Below, one piece after another: positions 20,858 through 29,951 of a stretch of 64,000 bases of DNA (the first letter of the stretch is position 1; every line of letters starts with the position of its first letter). The notes beneath the pieces are model-generated. The model did not search any database and was not told the origin of the DNA. It worked only from the letters and a program-made list of their open reading frames with translations. Source of the DNA: Rhynchopus euleeides (Eukaryota; Euglenozoa; Diplonemea; Diplonemida; Diplonemidae); NCBI GenBank assembly GCA_963210315.1, contig OY723274.1, forward strand, positions 372,001 to 436,000, read 5' to 3'. The position numbers and the translations under genes were made by a program.

Positions 20858-20995
20858 CTACGCCTTCAGCACCTTCGTCTTGATGGTGAGGGCGTGGAAC
20901 TGCTCGACACCCTGGGCATCGACAAACAGGTTCGGCAGCGAGACACCCTCCTTGGTCCCCTCGAAGGGGGGGAAGTTGACGTCACCAACGTTGCC
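20858..20995 (-). CDS. Probable terminal exon of the BolA3-like gene
   Basis: This encodes 45 residues and a TAG stop. The end, GVEQFHALTIKTKVLKA, fits the C-terminus of BolA proteins, where a helix ending in a conserved His-containing W/F/MHG-type motif precedes a short strand rich in T and K. The acceptor CCCACAG/GGC (AG at 20996-20997) follows a 15-base C-run on the minus strand, as in the SARAF gene, and is phase 0, like the donor at 28504. An alternative in-frame acceptor, GATGCCCAG/GGT, would delete 28 residues and give exactly the usual BolA3 length. The assignment rests on the short C-terminal motif, frame and strand; it could belong to another gene. Confidence 0.45.
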   Translation of the reverse strand, partial: GNVGDVNFPPFEGTKEGVSLPNLFVDAQGVEQFHALTIKTKVLKA

Positions 20996-21904
20996 CTGTG
21001 GGAGGTTGGGGTAGTGGGGTGGTGGTGGGGGGGGGGGGGGGTACGGCCAAAGCAAGTCGGGGTATTTCTTCAAAAAGTATATAAAACGGCGCTCTGCCCC
21101 CCTCGGAAAAAATCCCCCCCCCCCCCTAGGCATAGACCCCGATAAGAGGGGGTCGGGGGTCGGGGGGGTCAGGGGTCGGGGGTCGGGAGGGGGTCCGAGG
21201 GGGTCGCCTTGAGGAATGTGCCTGAATGGGGACCACCAATAAGGGGTGTTCATAGGCACCCCATGGCCAAAATGACCCCACTGCGATCCGCACAAACTCC
21301 AAACATTCAAAAGAACGGGTTTTTGAAAAACCCGAGGAGGGGGTCGGGGAGGGTGCCGCTGGGTGGGTGAGTAGGGTGGCATGTGTGCCTCCCAGGCATC
21401 TCCTCCCACGACTATCCCTGGACCAGACCCACATTTCATGAGTGAAGCTTGGTACTTCTATCCACGAAATGACCCAGTAGTCCCAAATATTCAAAAAGAC
21501 GGGGTGCAAACCCTGTGTGTGGGGGTCGGAGGGGGTCGGGAGGGGGGCCGACCAGGCTTGCCGTATACGTCGGATTTCTCGGCTGGAACGTATATATACG
21601 TATATATACGTACAGGCAATATACGCCGTAACGTATATATACGCTCCTATACTTTGGTAAGGCAACCTCTCAGTGTTCACCCCCCACCAGTGGTGCCGGG
21701 AACAGGGTTCCGAGGATTCCTATATTCGCCCCAGGCAGTTCCCAAGGAACGGTGGTGACGAGGATTCACGGGTTTTGTTTAGAGCTCTGTGTGAAGTCAG
21801 TTGTTGAGGGCTTTTCATACCCTCACCCGCATCCTTGCAGCGAAGCTGCACGTTCTCCAGTCCGGAATGTCTGGCGCGTTCGCAGGTTGTGCATCAGGAC
21901 CACA

Positions 21905-21975
21905 AAGGGAGGGGGGTCTGGGGGGCGGTGCCCCCCAGCCGCCGGAGGCCACGGTAGTAAACATCTGCTGTTCCT
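21905..21975 (+). repeat. GC hairpin repeat, single copy
   Basis: GGGGGGCGGTGCCCCCC stem (one loop change) followed by AGCCGCCGGAGGCCACGG and TAGTAAACATCTG. Inside element G. Confidence 0.85.
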
Positions 21976-22710
21976 TGCGGGCGACAGATGTGATTCTGTA
22001 CGGCTGCAACCGCCTTCCTGAGGCTAGGGTCGTCTGGTTCCATTGCCCGATGTGAATCCTAATTGTTGCGCGAGGATATGGCCCGCGACAGGCACAAGGC
22101 ATGTCACAAGAGACGTCCTTCGCATCAGTGCCTGGTAGCACGGCGAAGGTTACCTAGCCCACCTCGCGTGGGTCGATGGAAATGAATCAGGGGACCAAAA
22201 AAGGTGTTGATGGTTCGATAGTTAGGAACATGGCCTGACTGTACCGGCACCCCTGGGGGTTGGGGGTCTCATCTGAACGTATATATACGTATATATACAT
22301 ATACGTCTTATACGTATATCGCAAGCCTGGGGGCCGACCCCTCATACTCCGACCCCCCAAGTTTGCAACCCCCCATTTTCCGACCCCTGAGAAATAGTGC
22401 AAAAGTTCCGACCCCCAAGTTTCAGACCCCTCCGACCCCCCGTATTCCGACCCCCGAGAACAATGGGGGGTCGGGAGGGGGGCCGACCCCCTCTGACCCC
22501 CATATCCGACCCCTTGATCCCGACCCCCGGGTTTCCGACCCCCATTCTCGACGAGGACCACCTCTGCATTTCAGGGGTGTTGTGTGGCACCTACACCAAC
22601 AAAGTGACCCCACTACGATCCGCACGGAGTCCAAACAATGCAACAGAGGGAGAAACGCGCGTTTCCTCGGGAAAAACCCAGGGTTTTTCCCAGATATTTG
22701 GGGGGGGGGG

Positions 22711-23861
22711 TAGGGGGGGTCAAATGGGGGTGACAAACACGATTTTTCAAAAAACCGGCGCAGAGGCCCCAAAGCCCCCGTAAACCCTCCAAACCCCCCC
22801 AGATCGGTCCGGAAACCCATCGAACCCCACTTTTCCACCATTCCGGGCACCTCAGGTGCCCGAATTGGGGTACCTAAATTTTGTGCCACCGTTTGGTACC
22901 GGACAGTGCCACTGTGTGGGAGGTTGGAAAAGAAAATGCCCCAACACACCACATCTGAGGGTTGCAATGCATGTTGCTTGCCAACCACGTCATCCGGTGG
23001 GTGTCAGGCGCTATGTAGGTGGCATTAGCCAGGTCTTCGATGTGTTCTGGCTTGTATATATACCTCCCTGCCTGCGGCACAGGCACTGCCTTTGTCCCCC
23101 ACACCAGCCACAGAGAGCGTATTGTACTCGGTCCACGGTTGCTGATTCATTGTGATGCGTTGTATCCTCGAGTGAACGTCACACACTAGTGGCACCACCA
23201 CCCGCCATCCGAGAGCTGTATTGACTTTGCGCGCTTCCGTTGTATTCACCTCGCCACGCATATTGCACCGTTCAGTACCAGTGCTCTTGGGCCAGGCAAA
23301 GTAGACCGCAGCAACTACCAATTCTGGCACAATGGGTACCACGACAGCGCACTTCATGTGTTCCCGGAATGTACAGCTCGTGTTGCAACAGTCGTTGTCA
23401 ACACATCCCGGTTGTGGAGCACTGCTGCACAGGAATCACACGACCATCTGGACTGTTCCGTACCTACAGGCAGCCTCCCGGTGCATGGTGGCAGGGAGGT
23501 ATATATACAAGCCAGAACACATCGAAGACCTGGCTAATGCCACCTACATAGCGCCTGACACCCACCGGATGACGTGGTTGGCAAGCAACATGCATTGCAA
23601 CCCTCAGATGTGGTGTGTTGGGGCATTTTCTTTTCCAACCTCCCACACAGTGGCACTGTACGGTACCAAACGGTGGCACAAAATTTAGGTACCCCAATTC
23701 GGGCACCTGAGGTGCCCGGAATGGTGGAAAAGTGGGGTTCGATGGGTTTCCGGACCGATCTGGGGGGGTTTGGAGGGTTTACGGGGGCTTTGGGGCCTCT
23801 GCGCCGGTTTTTTGAAAAATCGTGTTTGTCCACGTAAAAGGGTGGCATTTGACCCCCCCTA
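22711..23861. mobile_element. TA-bounded inverted-repeat element B (second 1,151-bp copy of A)
   Basis: The same ends (TAGGGGGGGTCAAATG / CATTTGACCCCCCCTA), the same arms and the same length as 8362-9512, with the centre inverted. The open frame of A is preserved on the minus strand (about 23456 to 23025). G-runs flank both sides. Confidence 0.9.
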
Positions 23862-24642
23862 GGGGGGGGGGGGGTCTTTTATAAGAGGGGGTCGGGGGTC
23901 GGGTGGGGTCAGGGGGTCGGATTCTTATCGGGGTCTCTGCCCCTAGGGGGGGGTCACTGGGGGGGACAAACCCCAAAATTCCACTTTCCCTCGGAGGGCA
24001 TTTTTGGGTCAAAAAAATATGAAAAACCGGTCCAGAATGTGTCGGAACCCGGATATACCCCCACTACAACATGATCTGTGGCCTTGTTACCCTCTCAGAC
24101 CCCATCCTAATTTTCCGTCCCAGAACTTGTACCTAGCCCACCCCCCGTGAGCAAGGTCTCATCGCGATCAACATGCAATGGGCCAAGAATAGCTCTGTTT
24201 CACCCTTCAAAGCTGCCGAGAAGTTCCTGTGGAGTCGATCGGAACAGCGGTGCAAGCCCTGATGTGAGATGGCGGCGCCGCAGGTCGCAGATCTCGCACA
24301 GGAAGGTACGTACCGGTTGTTGTACCGGAAGCACACCGTGGTGAAGGTGCAGAGTGGCCCGGTTGCCCGTGTACGAACACGTACCCCACTGCAGCGCTCG
24401 TACTCTCGTACTCTCGTGCTGACGTGAGCCGAGGTCGGTGTGGATCAACCTCAAACAGGTGTGGAGCACGACTGGCTGGGGGGTCTCCTCTCGTCAATGG
24501 TAGTACAGCTGATCAGCCGCTTTCGAGGAGTACAGCCTCAACGGTGACTGCACTCGCACAGCTCAACACAAGCGGAATAGTGAATGAAACTGAGGGGGGA
24601 AATCCTCCTGACCCTCGGCAGAGGATGTGTGCGCATTTGTGA

Positions 24643-24882
24643 AGCGACCGCGTCCCCAAACAACTGCTCAGGAAGCGTTCCCGGAGGTACCGGGCCCACA
24701 AACAGGGCGAGACCCGCAGCTTCCTGGGAAGGAAACGGAGTGCTGAATTGATGGATCTCGCCGAGGAGAGCGGGCTCCACCAGTATGAATTCACCATCCT
24801 TGAGCTCCAGAAGAACCTCGTGGGCGATATGCATGCGGAACTGGAAACAATGCCTCTTCCCAGTGGTTGTGGTCAAAAATGA
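24643..24882 (+). CDS. Unrecognised coding-like fragment, 79 codons
   Basis: The frame follows an in-frame TGA and reads a basic start (LLRKRSRRYRAHKQGE), then ELMDLAEESGLHQYEFTILE and QKNLVGDMHAELETM, ending at TGA. The amphipathic, balanced composition looks like real protein, unlike its surroundings. There is no ATG before the 36th codon, so it would be an internal or terminal exon or a broken gene. No family recognised. Confidence 0.25.
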   Translation, partial: SDRVPKQLLRKRSRRYRAHKQGETRSFLGRKRSAELMDLAEESGLHQYEFTILELQKNLVGDMHAELETMPLPSGCGQK

Positions 24883-25004
24883 CGAAGCTACGCTACTTCC
24901 CTGAGGTACAAGTTCTGGTACAAAAATTAAAATGGGCGAAAAAGGCCTTCCTGGGTGTCAGAAACCACCGAAATGGGCCTAAAACCTGTTTTCATACATC
25001 GGGC

Positions 25005-25280
25005 GTTATTGCGTTACCAGTAACGGTAATACCGTTATTTTTTCGGTAAAATAACTTACCGTTAATAACGTTCCAGAACGGCCGAATAACGTTATCCGAA
25101 AATCGGTAACGTTATTTTTCCGCGTTATACCGTTATCGATAACGGTAATACCGTTATTACCGTTATCAGGAACGGTAATAACGTTATCGGTAACGGTATT
25201 ACCGTTATTACCGTTATCGGTAACGGTAATACCGTTATCAGTAACGGTAATAACGGTAATAACGTTATCGGTAACGTTGG
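25005..25280. repeat. Self-complementary TAACGGTAATACCGTTAT array
   Basis: An imperfect iteration of TAACGGTAA and TTACCGTTA in both orientations over about 275 bp. It could fold into many alternative hairpins. Short pieces recur at 25386-25420, 26905-26960 and 28290-28335. Confidence 0.9.
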
Positions 25281-25387
25281 GGGTCTTCGCTGGTCGACAA
25301 ACTTCGACAAACTTCGTCAGTTTTCAGCTAATTCAACAGGAAATGTACCAAAATGCACTGACGATCACCCTGTAGCGAAGACCCCCG
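25278..25387. mobile_element. Small inverted-repeat element with GGGGGTCTTCGCT ends, copy 1
   Basis: GGGGGTCTTCGCT at one end, AGCGAAGACCCCC at the other, flanked by GTT on both sides (a possible 3-bp target duplication). A related copy in the other orientation is at 37178-37281, flanked by TGT. The size of about 110 bp fits a miniature inverted-repeat element. Confidence 0.75.
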
Positions 25388-25419
25388 TTATTACCGTTAT
25401 TACCGGTAATGCCGCGTTA

Positions 25420-26045
25420 TTTTCGGTATTTTTGGGCAACTTCTATAGGGGGACCCTTTTCGAATTTTTTTTCGGGGTGGCCAGAATGGGCTGTTTTAGG
25501 CTATTTGAGGCCATTTTCGAGCAAATTTTTGGGTTTAGAGCCACGCAAAGGGTCTAAAATGGGCATGCCAATCTCAAAAAATGCTCAAAATTCCGAGAGA
25601 TTTCAGATTTTTCGAATTTTTTGACCGAGAAAATTCTGACCCCACAATGTGGTTCTTGTGGTCTGGAACTGTCCGTTGTCGAAGGAATTGGTGAAAAAAT
25701 CGTGATTTTTGGCCCCTGGATCACCCCTGCCGTCCCAAAAATCAAGTAAAAGAGGTTTGGTAGGTGCATTTTCGGGTGAACATGAGCCATTGCGCCAACC
25801 TGCTTGATTTCACCCGAAAATCGGAATCCGTTGAATATGGTTTCGGATGAAAATGTGAAAATTTTCGACCTTCTTCGCAGTTTTTGCCACTTCCTTGCCC
25901 CATCTTTCCCACCCAAAATCGAAGTACCGTAAATGGTGTTGTTGAAAGGTCCAAATTGCGTTGGTTGTGCGTAGTTCTGCCGAAGTCGTGCACACGTTGT
26001 GCGTAGTGCATGTGTAACGCCATTTGTGACCAAAATGTATATTTC
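25420..26045. other. Spacer with decayed repeat sequence
   Basis: A/T-richer sequence with many TTTTTCGAATTTTT-like pieces. A minus-strand frame runs through it, but it crosses the repeat at 26046 and shows no domain. No gene supported. Confidence 0.4.
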
Positions 26046-26175
26046 CTGCACCCGAGCGTTGACACTTCCACACACCCTTACAAACCCACTTGCCTGATGA
26101 AGGGGGTGGTGTGTAGAGCACGTTTGGCAGGGCTGAATGACACTTTCCGCGCGAAGGTCGTGTGCGTAATAAAAA
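26046..26175. repeat. Dispersed 130-bp repeat, copy 3
   Basis: Nearly identical to 7040-7175. Followed by GTCCGAGGGCCGGAGGCCCGAGGCC, a short hairpin, and then an inverted ATATTTGCACTCCAG / CTGGAGTGCGTGCAAATA pair near 26320-26400. Confidence 0.8.
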
Positions 26176-26179
26176 AACG

Positions 26180-27900
26180 GTCCGAGGGCCGGAGGCCCGA
26201 GGCCTTTTTTTACCTGCACGAGGGTGCAATTGAGGCCGATACGGGGTGCAGATGATGGTTTCTTGCACAACCCAGTCATGTTTTGCACAGCACGACGAAC
26301 TCGGAAATTCCTCATATTTGCACTCCAGCTCCCATATTTGCATTCCAGGTCTCATATTTGCACTGGTGCAAATATGGGACCTGGAGTGCGTGCAAATAAT
26401 GACTGGGGGGGTGCAAGAAAGTTCAAATTGCGTAGTTCCTGCGTACTTCGTGCGTAGCCCGAGCGTACTTTGGGGAGTTCGTGCGTATATTGTGCGAAGC
26501 GTTTTTGACAGCACCAGTAAACGGACTTTTGGAACGTAAATATTTTAGAACGGGCCGGGAAAAAATGGGCACGTCGCTACTTCGCGCTACTTCGTCGCTC
26601 GTAACGAGTTAAAATATCAGGTGGTTTATACACCGCCAATGTGAGTTGTGCGGGTGTATTCCTGAAGGATTCACTTCTGCGTCCACACTGAGTGATTTTG
26701 GAGTGATTTTCACTCCAAATTTCACTCCAGGAACATTGGATACTGCAAGGTTGCAGGGGTTTCTGCAGCATTTGCCTTGAAAAAGCCAAAAAACATGATT
26801 TTTTCACGAAACTCGACATTTCCGTGCGTTATTATCCAAAAAATGGTCCCAGGGGGGTATTCTGGAGCCATCTCCACCAAAAACTACACCATCCGCCCGC
26901 AAAATTGTCCGAATAACGCAAGTTTTCATGAAAATAACGGAAAAATAACGCGTTATTTTAGGAGAAAACGTTTTCCAATTTTTTGACATCACGGAGTGGC
27001 CCCCTGGAGTGATCTTTTACCAGGGGATAAGATAGGTCTGGTTTTCCGGTTTTCAAAACCAGGGTTTCCCGGTTCCCGGTTTTCTGGAAAAAAAAAGGTC
27101 GATCTCATTTTCGGCGTTTTTTTTGTGACTTTGGGACAGTAAAACAGTCAGAAAAAACGCCATAAAAAAATAGAAAGTGACCCCATCGTGATCCGCACAG
27201 AGCTCAAATAGTCCAAAGAAGGCAGAGAAGCGGAGAAGAAAAAATGGACCTAGCGGGTGGCCCGGTGGGTGGTGATGCCCTCGTCATGCAGGTCTCTTCT
27301 GTTTTGAAGGTGCACACATGGTGGACTCCAGCCACCATGTCTAAGAGGGAGTCTAAGACTGCAGTCTGTACTGGAGACGGGAGTCTATTTTCCAGCTAAT
27401 TTACGCTAAGACTCCCGCTAGTTGAGACTCATGGGAGACACACGGTGTACTCCAGCGGAGGTAGGGTAACCTCCGCTGGAGTTCACCGTGTCGTCTGCCT
27501 CTGTGCAGCGTCACTCGGTGCCATCGAATACATGGCGACAGCCCACCAACTCGAGACAGATCTGCTTGTCTGGAGGGCTGAGACGAGAACACGAACGACT
27601 TTCAAGCAGTCTTGAAGGTCGCCAAGCCTATTGGGGGCAACTAACAGATGAGATTTGTTTGTTGCCTGTCGTCACAGCTAGGTGCCCATCTCCTCGACAA
27701 CGGAATGTGTGCAGAGATCTCGTGGACCCTTTGGCCATTCTGTCGTGCACCCACTCCACCCACAACGCACACCTATCACGAGTGGTCGCTCCCCCGTCCT
27801 CCTCCACCCTGAAGGTTGAACCCTCAAGGACCAGTGATCTCCTGCTGGCCGGGCTGCGATACAGCGAAGCCTTCCTACTTACAAGCGAATCCAGACTGTA
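26180..27900. other. Repeat spacer with a 23-bp-stem hairpin (27440-27491)
   Basis: Includes an inverted block of CATATTTGCACTCCAGGTC type (26310-26400), GTGCGTAGTTCTGCC-like pieces, pieces of the TTACGCGTTATTT kind (26905-26960) and a strong hairpin at 27440-27491: CACGGTGTACTCCAGCGGAGG with its complement and one mismatch. No gene supported. Confidence 0.5.
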
Positions 27901-27962
27901 GGGAACAGATGTTCACTACCGTGGCCTCCGGCGGCTGGGGGGCTCCGCCCCCCAGACCCCCC
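27900..27962 (-). repeat. GC hairpin repeat, single copy
   Basis: Reverse orientation: GAACAGATGTTCACTACC, then CCGGCGGCTGGGGGGCTCC and GCCCCCCAGACCCCCC. Confidence 0.9.
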
Positions 27963-28504
27963 CTGCGTAAAAACATTGCACCAGACCTTTTTTGGCCGAG
28001 AGTCCAAACTTTCAAAGCAGCTGCTGCGCCTGCCCCACCAAGCAGCCTCAGTACGACAGGACGCGCGCAGGCACCGGGCCCTCTCAGATTCTGGGAGGGT
28101 TTGCGCGGGTCGCGCGCGCCGAAGGCGCGCGCGAAAAATTTTCAAAACCAGAAAAACCGGAAAACGGCGCCAGAAAAAAAGTCTATCTTATACCCTGTCT
28201 TTTACCCAAGAAAATTCTTTTAGGGGGGGTAGGGACCCGAGTTTCGGGTCAGATTCACCGGGAAATGCTGCCTTTTTTGGGGTCAAAAAATAACGCAAAA
28301 ATAACGTTATTACCGTTACTGGTAACGGAATAACGCCCAATGTATGTGTTTTCCACCACATATCGGCCAACAGATACCCAAAAATCGGCTCTCCGGGGGT
28401 AGGAATGGGGGTGTTGGAAAAATTGCCGTTTGTCTACCACTTTTCCTTAACAGTGACCCCCCCCCTACCCCCCCCCCCCGGAAACTTGGGTGATGTGTGT
28501 ATAC

Positions 28505-28711
28505 CTTCAGGCATGCGACCACCATCTTGTGCTGGTTGGGAAGGGTCTTCCCCGCAAACACAGGGCTCTCGATCTGGCAGGAGAAGGAGGCGCCGCAACC
28601 GCCGCTGCTGTCCACCACGTTGACACGGCTGGGCTCCTGAAAGAACATGCTGAGGCGCTCGTGCATCTGGTCCTGCGACACAGCCAGCAGGCGCCTGGTG
28701 ACGCGCATCAT
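28505..28711 (-). CDS. BolA-like protein 3 homologue, first exon
   Basis: Encodes 69 residues from tandem ATGs at 28711 to a phase-0 donor AAG/GTATAC at 28504. The stretch VNVVDSSGGCGASFSCQIES, then FAGKTLPNQHKMVVACLK, matches the BolA3 pattern: a strand ending in D-x-SGGCG, then an I-x-S-x-x-F segment, then QH-x-MV. The SGGCG cysteine, one of the cluster-binding residues of mitochondrial BolA3, and the QH histidine are present. The family works with the glutaredoxin GLRX5 and NFU1 to deliver 4Fe-4S clusters to mitochondrial enzymes. There is no clear N-terminal targeting extension from the chosen start; the frame stays open upstream (start at 28873 possible). The C-terminal part must come from another exon; 20858-20995 is the best candidate found. 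Confidence 0.8.
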
Positions 28712-29157
28712 CGTTGCTGTGTATTTAACTGTCCCTGATAGGAAGGAAGGTGGGGTTCGACAGCACGAGGCCTTTCTGTTGAAGCCCGCCCCCCAAAGCG
28801 ATGCCAAGGTGTTGCTGGTTGCGTGGGTTGGGTTGGCACGTCGGCCCTGCTGGGGAGGTGGTAGGGGGGTCATTTCAGGTGTAGGCTAACTGCTAATGAG
28901 GGGCCAAGCAGGACGCTTTTTTGGTCGCTGGTTATCAGGTCAAACAACACCAACAGGAAAGGCTAGGGGTGCAGACGAAAAAATATATATAAAAGGCGTG
29001 TGGGGGGGAGCTAGAAACGGAGCGGTGACAAGGGCATCGGGACACACAGGTGGTCTTCAGTCAGGGCAGGTCGCAGTGAACCCACCCTGCGTGAACAGAG
29101 GAGGGGCGCCTTCCGGGGGGCAGTTTTCCCGCGTTGGGAGGTGGCCCGTCCAGCAGA
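28712..29157. other. Spacer upstream of the BolA3-like gene
   Basis: Contains the presumed promoter of the leftward BolA3-like gene and a TATA-like box in the opposite direction at 28984-28994. No reading frame in it resembles a known protein. Confidence 0.4.
28984..28994 (+). promoter_or_regulatory. TATA-like box
   Basis: TATATATAAAAGG in A/T context is the clearest TATA-type match in the window. It would drive transcription to the right, away from the BolA3-like gene. No plus-strand gene follows, so it may be chance or belong to a non-coding or repeat transcript. Confidence 0.25.
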
Positions 29158-29330
29158 TAAAAAAAGTCCGGGTTTTGTTTGTGCGCACGAGCGGCGGTGT
29201 GTTGTCGCCTCTGTGAAGGGCGTTGCTGTGAATAAAGTGGTTTTGTGGTGCTCTCTCAAAACACACTGCGCGCCTGTACGCCCCCAATGACTCTTTCGCT
29301 GTGACAAGCAAGCTTGTTTGGGCAAAACAA
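29158..29330. repeat. 170-bp dispersed repeat, copy 2
   Basis: About 94 percent matching to 14616-14786 by eye, same orientation. Confidence 0.9.
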
Positions 29331-29951
29331 AAGACGTCCTCCACACCGGCACCCTTGTCTTTTCCACACGCGTTTTGTTTTTGTTTTGTGCTTTTTTGCG
29401 AATTTGAATTTGCGAAAGGTGTCACAGCAAGTGGCACCACCTCTTTGGGGACACAGGCGCATCGGCAAAGTTTGGCGATTTGTTTGTGCACCAAATCCGG
29501 GGGCAAAATTGTATTTGTTGCCCAAAAGCGCTGCCTACCCTCATTTTGACACCGACTTGGGGTGCCCTGTTGCAGTAAAATAGGAGGAAATGCTACACCG
29601 TTTTCGGCCCCATCATGAGGACCCCTTTTGGGGCTGTTGTCCAACCGACTCTTCATACTTTCTCTCTGGCTCTCATCGAAAAACAGAGTCGCTATGTTTT
29701 TCAGTGATACAGGTGACGGGGGGCGGGGGGGGGGGGGGGGTGGGTGGGAGGGACACACGCAGGATGAACGGGAGGCAAAAGGCACTGCAGCACACAAGCC
29801 TGTCTGCTTGCAGTGCAGGCAGCACGTTTTGCCCGTCGGAGGCAGCCTGGCAGACAGCGGATGCAAAGGCGCATTGCTCAAGAAACCCCAGCCACTCCCC
29901 TTTCCCTTCCTAGACTGCATCGCGGCTGCACGCCGCCCGCGCGCCAACTAC
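29331..29951. other. Spacer downstream of the SARAF gene
   Basis: Contains the 3' flank of the SARAF homologue and a block with TTGCCCAAAAGCGCTGCC and TTTTGACACCGAC that recurs in altered form near 37140 and 48330. The long minus-strand frame here crosses the dispersed repeat and looks spurious. Confidence 0.45.

Larger units (their letters stand above)
21127..23945. mobile_element. TA-bounded element G (2.8 kb) with element B nested inside
   Basis: The left end TA-GGCATAGACCCCGATAAGA and the right end TCTTATCGGGGTCTCTGCCCC-TA are inverted with a few mismatches. Next to each end lie runs of GGTCGGGGGTCGG. Inside are TATATACGTATATATACGT palindromic stretches at 21590-21645 and 22270-22320, a GC hairpin repeat at 21905-21975, copies of the ACCCCACTACGATCCGCAC repeat, and the 1,151-bp element B. 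No transposase frame is visible. Confidence 0.65.
23944..28467. mobile_element. Possible TA-bounded element H (4.5 kb)
   Basis: The left end TAGGGGGGGTCACTG at 23944 and the right end CAGTGACCCCCCCCCTA at 28451-28467 are inverted copies. The left TA is shared with element G. The interior holds the TAACGGTAATACCGTTAT palindromic array and several decayed repeats. The paired ends are only about 13 bp, so the two could belong to different elements. Confidence 0.4.
20996..28504 (-). other. Proposed 7.5-kb intron of the BolA3-like gene, filled with nested elements
   Basis: Donor AAG/GTATAC (28504) and acceptor CCACAG (20996). It contains element G (21127-23945), element B nested in G, element H (23944-28467), palindromic arrays and a GC hairpin repeat. 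If the two exons belong together, a 0.35-kb coding sequence is interrupted by more than twenty times its length. Transcript evidence would be decisive. Confidence 0.4.

Noticed and set aside
25554..26514. Long minus-strand frames of 253 and 234 codons
   Set aside because: They cross the 130-bp dispersed repeat and A/T-rich decayed sequence; composition not protein-like.
29057..29947. 296-codon minus-strand frame downstream of SARAF
   Set aside because: Runs through a dispersed repeat that is non-coding elsewhere and shows no domain; likely chance.
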